Source: Piromyces finnis
Lineage: Eukaryota > Neocallimastigomycota > Neocallimastigomycetes > Neocallimastigales > Neocallimastigaceae
Assembly: GCA_002104945.1 (NCBI GenBank)
Contig: MCFH01000014.1
Coordinates: 541,001 to 605,000 of the forward strand
Reading direction: 5' to 3'
Length of the DNA stretch: 64,000 bases
The number at the start of each line of letters is the position of its first letter. Position 1 is the stretch's first letter. A program made the translations under genes and the position numbers. Positions 53,978-64,000 of the stretch are shown one piece after another. The notes beneath the pieces were generated by a model, which was not told the origin of the DNA, did not search any database, and saw only the letters and a list, made by a program, of their open reading frames with translations.

Positions 53978-55009
53978 TAATCCTTAAACCCAACCCTATT
54001 TAAATTTTTAAACTTTTTTTTTTTTATTTGAGATGGAAAAGAGTAAATAGTAAAACAAATTTTAAAGTTTAAAAAAAAAAAAAAAGATATTAATAATTAA
54101 TTATTAGAATAGTTAAAATGTAATAAAAGAGGTATCCATAAAAATAGTTTTCAATATAAATTTATATATATATATTTTTTGTCAAGGAATAGTTGAAATA
54201 ATTAAATTAAAGTAATAATAATAATAATAATAATACATTCAACAAGCATTATTTTAAATTTAAAAATACTATCAACGATATAAAATCTTTAATCATGGTG
54301 ATTGATAAAGGTGCATTTTTAATTAGTATTATCCTTGTTTTTTTTTTTTTTTTTTTGACTTTTAATATTTTTTAAATATTTAGTAATTTATAGCTTACAA
54401 CTTTTGCATAATAACAAGGTATGAGGAAATCATAAAAAGGTGAACAACATCGCAAGAATATATATTTTTTTAATTTTTTTTTTTTTTTTTATTTGCTTTA
54501 TTATTTATTATTATTATTATTTAAGCTTATAATGTATATATAGATTTATATATTTTAAATTTTTAAGCGTATTAAAAATATAACAACATATATAATGTAT
54601 TGATAAACTTTTTATCTTTTGAATTAATTATAATAATAGATAATTTTTTTTTACTATTTTAATTCTTCTATCTTTTTTTTTTTTTTTTTTTTTTTTCCTT
54701 ATTTTCTTATTTTTTTGATATAGTCTCAAATTACTTTTTTCTTTTTTAGTTAGATTTCATTATATACACAAGTAATTCTATTTCATCCTTTTTTCTTTTT
54801 CTTTTTACTTTACGTTTCTTTTTCTAATTTTTTTTAAAAGTTGATTATTATTACATGTTATTATTATTATTTTTTTTTAAAAATGAATTGTTAAAAAGAT
54901 AAATAGTGTTATTTTTTATAAACCTTTATAAAGTGATAATTTGTTTATATTGTTTTTTATTATTATTATTATTATTATTTCTTATGTATTGTTCTATACG
55001 CAATAGAGA
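53978..55009. other. Intergenic spacer
   Basis: A/T runs, with several T runs of 15 nt or more and short ATT repeats. It is the 3' flank of the elongase gene and the outside flank of the retrotransposon. No gene is supported. Confidence 0.5.
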
Positions 55010-56587
55010 TTAGTTTTCAGAGAAAGCTGAATCGTGACCAGCATTCTTTTTATTTCTGTGACGAAGATTACTTTGCTTCTTTGTATTTTTCTTTGATTCA
55101 ACTTTTCCTTTTGAAGCTGGTTTCTTAGCATTCTTTGATTTATTATAAGTCTTTTTAAAGAAGTCAATAAATAAGAATAAATATGATGTGACAATTAAGC
55201 ATCCAAAGACATGACTGAAATCAGTACCTGTATTCATTTGATATATCATTATATCACGATTCATTATTATTATTTTAAAAAATAGTAATATTTTATATAA
55301 AAAAAATTTAAATTTAATCAAAAATAAAAAAAATTTTTTTTTAATTAAAATATATAGTTTATATTACCAGCACATGGGAAAGCAAAAATAAAGTTTGGAG
55401 CAATCTTGTAGATATTATTAGCAATTAAAATAGCATAGATAATAGCAACATCAATAATGAATTGAACAATTTGCATAGTAGTTAAGTCTATTGAATAATA
55501 AATATATAGATATTTTAAAAACAAGTTATTATTTATTCTTTATATATAAAATGGGGGGTTATATTAGGTTTATATTAATATTTACATTTTTTCCACCAGA
55601 CACGCTTCTTGATAACAGAGGTACGAGCTAATATTATTTATTAATTTGATACTATTAATATCATTTTTTTTTTCCAATTATTACTATAATATTAATTTAA
55701 TAGTTATTTACCATAGTAGTAGTACATAATAACTATTGGATAATTTTTTGTTATAAAAAATTTAATAATAAAATATTAGTATTTTTTATTATACTATTCT
55801 ACTTCTTAATATTTACTTACCATGAACAGCCAAGTTAATAGTAATAACAAGCCAGGACTAATAATTTAAATTAAAATAATAAATTAGCCATCATTAAAAA
55901 TTTTAATTTATCAATATATTATAAAAAATATTTAAAAGGAAAAAAAAAAAAATATTCCAATAGACGATACATACAACAGAGACTCTACCCATTAATTCAA
56001 CATAACATAAAACCATGGTGAAAGAGTGGTGGTAAACATGTAAGAATTCTATTTAGTAATATATATATTCAAAAAGGTAAATAAAATTTTAGTTATTTAT
56101 CGTTTAAAGACAATTAATTATTATTATTTGCATGTTAATATTTACCAAGCTTCTTTCTTTTTAAGACTAAGAAAAGAGTATCAACAAATTCCCACCATTT
56201 AACTAAGTAATTTAAGTAGTATAATAATTCCATTTGTTGAGTATAACTACCTTCGTTACATAAAGCATAGAGAATACCGTGCTTTCTCATAATTGGATAT
56301 AAATTGTAAGCAAATCCTGATAAAAGGGCAGCTGAAACAATGGATAAAATACAATTATGGAAAAAGAATGGCCATTTTAATTGTAATGGTTTTATGTTAT
56401 ATTTTCTCATAACATATTGAACACCAAAGATAACAGCAAAGTAAGCGCAGAAACCAATAAAGACTTCCTTGGCAGTAGATAAAGGAGAAATTTTGTTTTC
56501 AAAAGTGAATTTATCCCATGGTTGTCTACTGATAGCTTCAACACCTTGAACAACACTCTTTTGAATAGTATCAATTATTACTGACAT
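55010..56587 (-). CDS. ELO family fatty acid elongase (3-ketoacyl-CoA synthase)
   Basis: Seven exons: 56587..56146, 56048..55975, 55857..55821, 55732..55712, 55627..55586, 55487..55368 and 55227..55010. They give 317 residues in a continuous frame. Family marks are YLNYLVKWWEFVDTLFLVLK, the catalytic histidine box HVYHH preceded by LEFL, AVHVIMYYYYA, and WWKKYLTTMQIVQF rebuilt across an intron. About seven hydrophobic segments are visible. The last ~55 residues are very basic with many lysines and should face the cytosol. ELO enzymes catalyse the condensing step of very-long-chain or polyunsaturated fatty acid elongation in the ER. Substrate length cannot be read from the sequence. An ATG-initiated reading frame beginning at 55321 reads through the last intron and is not the true start. 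Confidence 0.93.
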
Positions 56588-57349
56588 TTTTATTAGTATT
56601 ATTATAGTATTTTAAATTATTATTTATTTTTTAAATTTTGTTTAAAGTTTTTTTTTATTTTATTTTTTTTTCTTAATTAAAAGTAAGGTAATTAAATAAA
56701 AAATTTTAATAGATATTTTCTTTTTCTAATAAATATGAAAAAATAGAGGGAAAATATAAATTCTATTTGATAAATAATCTTTTCTATTATATAAGTATTA
56801 TTTATTTTATCTCTATATTTATATTGGAAATAATTTATCACTGATAGTTTATATCTAATATATATTTTCTATTAATCTTTTTTTTTTTTTAAAAACAAGA
56901 TTTTAAATAATCTTCAAATCAAAGGGTATTTAAATTTTTTTGTTTTTTTTTCTTCTTCTTATTAATAATATTATTTTTAAGTATATAATACTTTTTTTTT
57001 TCTTTTATCTTTTTTTCTTTTTGTTTTTTCTTTTTGCTATTTGATTAGCTTAAAATGCTATTTTTTTTTTGATAATTAAATAAAAATAAAGTGAGAGAAA
57101 AAAAAAAAAAAGGAAATAATAATAACTTTTTTTTTTTTTTTTTTTGTATTTCTTTATTTAAATTATAAATACTTTTTTTTTTTTTAAAAATTTGTTTCTT
57201 TTTTTAAAAAAAAAAGTACACTTTTTTGTTTAGATTGAAAGTAATAATAAAAAAACAAAACTTGATTTTTTTTGTTTAATTTTTTTTATAAGAATTTTTT
57301 TTATAATTTAATATAAAATTATATAAAAATTAATATATAATTAATTTAT

Positions 57350-57352
57350 TAA

Positions 57353-57383
<31 letters not shown>

Positions 57384-57432
57384 ATAGATAAATAAATAGA
57401 TAGATAGATAAATAAATAAATAAATAAATAGA

Positions 57433-57471
<39 letters not shown>

Positions 57472-57473
57472 AA
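57350..57473. repeat. (TAAA)n microsatellite with TAGA variants
   Basis: About 30 tetranucleotide units, several changed to TAGA. Confidence 0.93.
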
Positions 57474-57637
57474 GAAAAGATGGATGATATAAGTAAATAG
57501 TCCTTTTTTTTTTCATTTAAAAATTCTAATCTTTATTCTAGTAGTGATGTTCAAGTAGAATAAAAAAAATATAGTAATACTATTACAAAAAATCCTTTTT
57601 TTTCAATAAAAACATTTCTTTCTTTGCAAATAATAAT

Positions 57638-57666
57638 AAAAAGGTTCTATGAATAAGAACCTTTTT
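57638..57666. terminator. Short perfect hairpin, aaaaaggttc / gaacctttttt
   Basis: 10-bp arms at 57638-57647 and 57657-57666 with a 9-nt loop, followed by further A residues. It could be an RNA stem near the 3' end of a transcript or a chance palindrome. The terminator label is only the nearest category. Confidence 0.3.
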
Positions 57667-58288
57667 AAAACCATCCTCAACCTCATCATCCTCTTCCTAC
57701 ACGCACTTTTTTTTTTTTTGCGACTTTTCTAATTCCATAATCCATCCATATAAAATATTATATATTCGTTTATAATGATAATATATGTATTTAATAAGTT
57801 TAATTAAATTTTTATTTAATTCCAAAAAAATTTTATATTAAACAAATTATTTAATATATTAAATTATATGGAAAAAATTCAAATAAATTGAAAATTAAAA
57901 GATTAAACCTAATTTTATATTTTATTAATCCATTTTAATTGATTTTAATTTATTTATAACATATATTAAATGTACTCTAAATATATTATAATATATGAAA
58001 TTAAAAAATAAACAAGAAAATAAAAATTTTTTTTTTGAGTACAAAATAATGAAAAAGTCGTTTAAAAAAAAAAAACATTCAGCCAGTAAAAAAGGAAACT
58101 TTTATTGTTGATAATGAAAAGATGTTTTTTTTTTTTTTTAGAGTTTATGTTATTTTCAAGTTTTGATTTAACTTTTATATCGAAACTATTTTGTAAAACC
58201 TATAATTTACCATTCATTTAAAAAAAAAGATTATTCTGTATGAATAAAAGATTAAGAAAAAAAAAATGAGCATGATTCATGCTGATTA

Positions 58289-60762
58289 TTAAAAAGAAAA
58301 TAATAATTGATATCGTTTAAGTTTTTGTTGTTGAAACAAAGCCACGGTTTGTAATAAAAAAGAAAGATAAATAGAACTAGCTGGATCATCATCATCTAAT
58401 GTATCATTTTTAGTATTTAAATCTATGGCTTGTTTAAGACGATAACACCAACACCATAGGGTTTTTTCATAATCTAAACTAATATCTATGCATTTTTTTA
58501 CATCTGTTTTTGATACGTTTAACATGATTAATTGTTGATGGAAAGATAAAGGTTCATTAATTTTATAAATAGGATATTCTTTTAAAAAATTAAGATATTG
58601 AGATAAGGTCCATGCTTCTGGTATACTTTTTCCCCCTATCATGGTATTGAAATCTTTTTTTTGATTTATGGCATTATCATCTATCGATGATGTAGATGCT
58701 GTAGCATACCCTTCCTCATTATTGATCATAGTAAATTCAAGGTAGATTAACCCTGCAGGATCATTTTGTTCGTTTTTCAAATTCGTAGGAAATTTTAAAT
58801 TTTTCATCTCTTTTAATAAAATTTTTAATATATCCCTGTCGTGATAATACTGAAAATCTATCCATAATAATTTATTTATAGAAAGCTTATTTTTTTGTAT
58901 AGTGTGAATAAAATTATGTTTTTCGTATAGTTTTGGCCATTTCTTTAGAGTATCTCGATGAATAATTTCTTTTACCAATTGAACTATAAAGCCGTGCAGT
59001 AAAATTATATATTGAAATTGTCATATTAATTAAAAAATGTTAAATCATAAGATAAATAAAAAAAAAAAAATTAAAAATTTTATAATTTAATAAAGCTTAA
59101 AATCTAGTTTTTAAATGAATGAAACCATGCCTATACACATTAAAATTTAGTATATCTAGGAGATATTATTTGATATTTAGTGGGATAGTTGTTCAAATAT
59201 TTAATCTTTTTAAAAAGTATTTTATCTTTAATATAATTCCTTTTTTTTTTTACTTTTATTTCTAATCTTTCTAGTATTAATCCATAAAATATTTTCAAGT
59301 AAATATATTTAATCTTTTTTTTTTTTTTTTAAAAAAAAAGTTTAATATTGTAATTAAATTAAACTTTTCCATATGTATTTTTTCATAGCATTATAATAAA
59401 AATTTATTAAACTTTTTTTATATATTAGTTTTTTTAATTTATATTTACTAAATTTAGTAAATACAAATAGGTTGAATAATATGTATTATGTATCTTATAG
59501 TTATTGTGCTTTTTATATGCTTTTTTTTATTATTTTACTCAAAAATAATTATATTCATTATATATTTTTATGCTATTTCAAATTAGAGTGAAAAATATAC
59601 ATTTATATTCTTTAATTGCTTTTATTTTTTATATTGAATAAATAATTTTATTTTTATTATTTTATTAATTTAATTATTATTTTAATTATTGTTTTAATTA
59701 GTAAAAATTCTGTAAATTTTATATTAAATTAAAATAAAAAGGTAAAAGTAATAAATAGATTATTCATAAAAAGCAAATTACCTCTTTGTTGATGATGAAA
59801 ACAACTATGCCATTGTAAATTAGGAATTTTTTGACAAAAATATCTTCCATAACCACACCATCCAAAATTAAAATCTGCAACTCTATCTGATGATTTTAAG
59901 CAAAGACATTTTTCTAATTGATTACATTGGTTTATCTAATTATAATATAGACAATTAATAATAATAATAAAAAAAAAAGAATTAACATATAAATATAAGA
60001 GAATATAATTATTATTATTATTAATAATTTATTATATTTTAAATCATTATCATATGAAATTTTCTAAAAATTTAAAACGACTAATAATTTTTATATTAAA
60101 ATTATAGATTTTTTTTTTAATGAAAAATATATATAAAATGGTTTACTTTTTTTTTAAAAGTATAATAGCTATATTATTAGTCTTATTATTATTTATATTA
60201 GTTATTATAGAAAATTTCATTTTTTTTTTTTTAATTTAGGTAGTTTTTTATTATTACTACAGAAATTTTAAAGTAGTATTATATATGTATATTACTTGTG
60301 CCATTAATAAACCTGAGGAATAAATAGTGTTGATAAATAATCCTGTTATATCATAGTAGTGAATACCAAGCATACATATTAATAATTCTATAGTATATAT
60401 AAAATAATAAAATATTAATATATTACATATATTAATTATATAAATATTAAAAAAAGTAATTTATCAAAAAAAAAAAAAAATGTGGGAGTTGTTTCAATTT
60501 TTTTTTTAATTCTATAGGATTTAATTTTTTGTAATATATTCTGAAATATATTATACCTTATATAAGATAAATTAAATAATAATATATGGAAATAAGTAAT
60601 TATAAAATTTCTGCAATTTTAAAATTTTTTTATTTATTATTCCAATTTAGTATAAAAACAAAATATACCTTTATTATTCTCATTAATCTTGGTGCTAGTA
60701 CCATCAAGTAATAAGCTAAATCGATCAAATTGATATGTTTGATTAATATTATCTAAAACCAT
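58289..60762 (-). CDS. Unrecognised protein, possibly luminal domain of a larger gene
   Basis: Four exons, 60762..60669, 60387..60296, 59935..59782 and 58983..58289, join in frame to 344 residues. The third exon is Cys/Trp-rich (CNQLEKCLCL, FGWCGYGRYFCQ, LQWHSCFHHQQ), suggesting a disulphide-bonded or metal-binding module. The last exon reads as a mostly helical soluble domain (VKEIIHRDTLKKWPKLY, LLWIDFQYYHDRD, YEKTLWCWCYRLKQAID). The exon 1 frame has no signal peptide when started at 60762. The third intron is about 800 nt, long for this window. I do not recognise the family. The exon 1 frame can alternatively be spliced to the frame ending at 60831. Confidence 0.6.
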
Positions 60763-60830
60763 TTATTTATTTTTTATAGGGATAGATATAGTAGAAAGGG
60801 TTAAAAGTCATTTTAATATTTTTAAATTTT

Positions 60831-61403
60831 CTATATTTTTAATAAAAACTTGAAAGAGTAACCTTTTTTTTGTAGTATGGATGTATTATTCGATGGGTAA
60901 ACATCCCTTTTAATTTTTTTAAAATAGAATTGATACCAAAATAAAAAACTCATTATCATTAAAATAATTATTATTATGGAGATGATGATTATCCTTTTAT
61001 TTTTTAAATATTTTAAATAATCTATTCTTCTGGCGGGGGAATAAAAATTTTGAATAAAAATTTTTATACGTAGCCTTAATATTTTTGTAGTTGAATTAAA
61101 TGTAGATGGAATGGTCGTGAACCTAGAGTTATTTTGGTAAATCCATTGAAATTTTGATTTTAGAAAGAAAGAAATTAAAGAGGAAAGGTAGTAATAATAA
61201 GTTTGAAGTTTTGAACATTTATTATGAAAATATAACTTTATATAAAAAAAAAAATTTTGGAAGGGGTAAAGGTAAAAGTCATTTAACCATTGAAATACAT
61301 TTTTTAAAATATTGGCCTTTTTATATTTTTGTTGTTGGAGAAAGTAACAAACTAATGGATATTCTTTTTTTAATTGACTTTCATTTTGTATGAGATATTT
61401 CAT
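60831..61403 (-). CDS. Unrecognised single-span membrane protein, or 5' exon of the gene to its left
   Basis: A 190-codon frame from ATG at 61403. It has ~137 polar and aromatic residues with many Lys, Tyr and Phe. A strong membrane segment follows ([20 protein letters not shown]) and then a short basic tail. This is a type II layout, with a cytosolic N terminus and the remainder in a lumen. Only 68 bp separate its stop from the next start on the same strand, much closer than any other pair here. A GTTACT donor at 60862 and the TTTTAG acceptor at 60753 would join it in frame to 60752..58289. Confidence 0.5.
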   Translation of the reverse strand: MKYLIQNESQLKKEYPLVCYFLQQQKYKKANILKNVFQWLNDFYLYPFQNFFFYIKLYFHNKCSKLQTYYYYLSSLISFFLKSKFQWIYQNNSRFTTIPSTFNSTTKILRLRIKIFIQNFYSPARRIDYLKYLKNKRIIIISIIIIILMIMSFLFWYQFYFKKIKRDVYPSNNTSILQKKGYSFKFLLKI

Positions 61404-61462
61404 TTTTGTGTATCACTATTGTATTTAAATTTTTTGTTTATATTTTTTATATAAAATAAATG

Positions 61463-61509
<47 letters not shown>

Positions 61510-62654
61510 GAAAAAGAAGAAGAAGAAATGACAGCGTCTTAATAAATTTTAAATCTATAAAAAATAATGTAAAAAAAAAAAAAAGATAATTTTCCTATTT
61601 TTTATATCTTTTAATTAGAAAAGAATAAATTAATTTTTTTAAAAATAATTCATTTTTTTTTTAAAAATGATGTCATTTTTAACAAATTTTATTTATTTAT
61701 TTTTTAACAAATTTTTGATCATTTTTTCCCCTTCTTCTTACAGGTGGTTAAAGCGTGCTTTGTCTATACACCCTTCTTGATTTTACTAAATATATGTTTA
61801 AGATGGTATATATTCCATTCAAATGTAATGGATGGTTGGAAGGAACAACAAAACATCTAGAGTTTTCACATTTTTCACTCTAAGAGAAAAGTATATTTTT
61901 TAAATTCTATCGCTATTTTGTATAATAGGAATATTAAAAATAAAATGATAAATGCATAAATAATAGAAAAGATGAGTTTTTTTTTTTTTTTTTTTTTTTT
62001 ATGTCAACATCCATTACACCATTATAAACATGATGGATACTATATATATAGGTATATTTTTTCAATGTGGAGTTGTCATTAAAAAAAAAAAAAATTAGCA
62101 TCTGTAGGTATGTTATATTTAAATTAAATTTTTTTTTTTTTTTTTTTGACGATGCACCAGGCCGCAATTAAAAATAGCCCTTTTAAATGATTCCATCTTT
62201 CAAAATAAAATAAAAACAGTTACTGCAGCAGCCTAAAATAAAATATTATTAATTATAATAAAAAGGTATCTTGGTGGACAATTTTTTATTTTTTATTTTT
62301 TTATTTTATTTGTATTATTAGTATTTTTTTTTTTTTTTTTTGGTTTATATATATATATAAATAAATTAAAGGGAATTTAACTATTATTATTTTAATTACA
62401 TATATGATACTATAAATTCCTTTTTTTTTTTTTTTACAATAAAAGTCTATTTTATTATACTCTTATTATTTATCAATAATAACAATATAATGTTTTTTTT
62501 TTTTTTTTTTTTTAACCTCTCGTTTTTTTTCTATATTTTTTTTAATAAAATAAATAATAAATTATAGTTTTTTTAAAGAAAAATAGTAAAACAAAAGGTT
62601 TCAAAAAAAAAAAAGTTTATATATTCTTTATGCTTAAAATCTATAATCGTTCAT
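61404..62654. other. Intergenic spacer
   Basis: Contains an (AAT)n run at about 61463-61505 and many T runs of 15 nt or more. The 77-codon frame at 61934-62167 is low-complexity. Nothing else is supported. Confidence 0.5.
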
Positions 62655-63392
62655 TTAGATGAAGAAACAAGCAAATAAAACAGCAATGAAAGCAGTGATA
62701 GCTGGAGAGATAGTAATACTGCTGCTCTTTTCATTGGTTTGTTCTACAGCATTTCCGTTAGTTTCGGTAGCTCCATTTTGAACTTGAGCATTAGTGTTGT
62801 CAGCGAAATTACCAACGGAACCAGCATTACCATTTTGGGAAACAGAAACATTATTAGCAATAGTGTTTTCAACAGTAACTGGTCCAGAACCGACAGCTAA
62901 GGAACCAGCAATTGGGAACCAAGTTTCGTATAAAGATTCCATTATTTGATCACCAACCATTGGCTTTTGAGTGGCAGTTTGATCGGTGTATGGAGTGTAA
63001 ACAATACAGTATTTCTTGTTTTCCATTTGAGCTGGTAATTGGAATTGGTAAGACATTGGGGAAGTTGGAATTGGAAGACGTTCAGATTCCATGAAGAAAG
63101 TATCATCGACCATAAATCCATTACCAGTACCAATAGCAATAGTAAAGTAGTTAACTAAACCAGAAGCTAAAGCAGCATTTTCTGGGGTTGGTGGTTCATA
63201 ATTAATAGTAATAATGTCTCCTTCCTTAACATTACTTTCTGGAGAGTGATGGAAATTACTTATGAATTCAATTCTATTTGGAATTTCATTGACATTGAGG
63301 TTCTTTAAAGCTTCCTCAGTTTCCTTGTCAGTTTGTGGTTTTGCTAAAGCTAAAACAGAAAGAACTATAAAGAAGAAGGCCTTAATAAACAT
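62655..63392 (-). CDS. Secreted, probably GPI-anchored cell-wall protein
   Basis: A single exon of 245 residues. The N terminus MFIKAFFFIVLSVLALA is a clear signal peptide. The mature part starts with a beta-rich domain of about 150 residues (GDIITINYEPPTPENAAL, YFTIAIGTGNGF, YQFQLPAQMENKKYCIVYT), similar in layout to the Ig-like KNH/Kre9 domains of fungal wall proteins. That resemblance is tentative. An Asn/Gly/Thr/Val-rich linker follows, with sequons such as NNVS and the repeated motifs NGNAGS and NGATETNGNA. It ends with SSS before a hydrophobic C terminus (ITAFIAVLFACFFI), the pattern of a GPI-attachment signal. Codon use is more C-rich than in its neighbours, suggesting high expression. 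It probably sits on the plasma membrane or in the wall. Confidence 0.8.
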   Translation of the reverse strand: MFIKAFFFIVLSVLALAKPQTDKETEEALKNLNVNEIPNRIEFISNFHHSPESNVKEGDIITINYEPPTPENAALASGLVNYFTIAIGTGNGFMVDDTFFMESERLPIPTSPMSYQFQLPAQMENKKYCIVYTPYTDQTATQKPMVGDQIMESLYETWFPIAGSLAVGSGPVTVENTIANNVSVSQNGNAGSVGNFADNTNAQVQNGATETNGNAVEQTNEKSSSITISPAITAFIAVLFACFFI

Positions 63393-64000
63393 TTTGTACT
63401 ATAAAATAATATAATATAAAAGAATATATTAATATTTTATGTAATTAAAAATATTTTTTTTTAAAAAAATATCAAAAATTCAATTTTATATTTTTAATTT
63501 TGTTTATTTGTAATATCCAAACATTTGAATTTCTTTTTTTTTATTAAAACTCTATATTTATCTTTAAATATAATATTGTATGGTATGCGAATTGAATGTC
63601 CATTGTTTATTTAACACTAATTATTATCTATCAACATTAATAATTTATTATTACTGTTTTTTTTTAATCTACATTTTCAATGATTCTTAGTTTGCTTATT
63701 CTCCCCAAGTATTAATATATATTTTTACTTATTGATATATAATTTTTATTATTTATTTATAGTTACTTTATATTTTCAAAGTATATATATATATTTTTTT
63801 TAATTTGTTCTAAATATATTATGTTGACTTATTTTGATTTTATGTAAAGATGTTAAAATAATAAAGAATGAAAGAAAAAAAAACTTTTTCTTTTTTTCTT
63901 ATTTATTTAAAAAAAAATTTTTTTTTTGTTTTACTGTTACGTTATTTTATTTTGTTATTACGTCAATTCTTATTTTGTTTGATAGATGATAGATATGATA
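63393..64000. other. Upstream region of the wall-protein gene
   Basis: AT-rich with no open frame of note. It should hold the promoter of the wall-protein gene. A TATA-like ataaaataatataatataaa lies close to the start codon but cannot be distinguished from background composition. Confidence 0.4.

Larger units (their letters stand above)
56588..58288. other. Intergenic spacer with AAAT-type repeat and short hairpin
   Basis: Upstream region of the elongase gene and 3' flank of the next gene. It includes a (TAAA)n tract at about 57350-57473 and a perfect 10-bp hairpin at 57638-57666. It is otherwise poly-T and poly-A. No gene is supported. Confidence 0.55.

Noticed and set aside
61934-62167. 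77-codon Lys-rich minus-strand frame
   Set aside because: It consists mainly of translated A runs and shows no conserved features.

Overview
The window is extremely AT-rich eukaryotic DNA with intron-dense genes, long poly-A/poly-T runs, (ATT)n and (TTTA)n microsatellites and asparagine-rich proteins. Several genes are fungal in type: a myosin-motor chitin synthase, a protein kinase C with HR1, C2 and C1 domains, and a ChAP/exomer subunit. With the extreme base composition this points to an early-diverging fungus, most likely an anaerobic gut fungus (Neocallimastigomycota). The lineage call is inference from composition and gene content. Introns mostly begin GTAAGT, GTATNN or GTTAGT and end in AG. 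They are mostly 40-200 nt long, and all gene models below were joined by hand with reading phase checked at every junction.

Layout, left to right. 1-2407 (-): motor domain of a chitin synthase running off the left edge. 3759-5164 (-): ORC6. 5474-7429 (-): conserved fungal membrane protein of unknown role. 9116-10751 (-): USE1-type SNARE. 11889-15792 (-): long Asn-rich protein. 17311-20937 (-): protein kinase C. 24210-30125 (+): Doa10/MARCH6-type ERAD ubiquitin ligase. 31453-31928 (-): ribosomal protein eL34. 33485-38256 (-): ChAP family. 39178-39378 (-): small tail-anchored protein. 39547-40209 (+): TXNL4B-like splicing factor. 40406-44672 (-): RecQ helicase with 18 exons. 44914-46962 (+): BCD1/ZNHIT6-type snoRNP factor. 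47978-53972 (-): complete Ty1/copia retrotransposon. 55010-56587 (-): ELO fatty-acid elongase. 58289-60762 and 60831-61403 (-): two unrecognised models that may be one gene. 62655-63392 (-): secreted, probably GPI-anchored wall protein.

The genes do not form an operon or an obvious pathway cluster. Two themes recur. One is cell-wall signalling and chitin traffic: the motor-chitin synthase, protein kinase C, the ChAP cargo adaptor and the GPI protein. The other is ER membrane biology: USE1, Doa10 and ELO. This may be coincidence.

The most interesting object is the retrotransposon. Its two 235-bp LTRs are identical by eye, it has a perfect 5-bp target duplication and an uninterrupted 1817-residue polyprotein, and its primer-binding site looks like the complement of the anticodon arm of tRNA-Lys(CUU), which suggests priming by an internal tRNA fragment. 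I found no CRISPR array, tRNA or rRNA. No clearly undescribed multi-gene system is visible.
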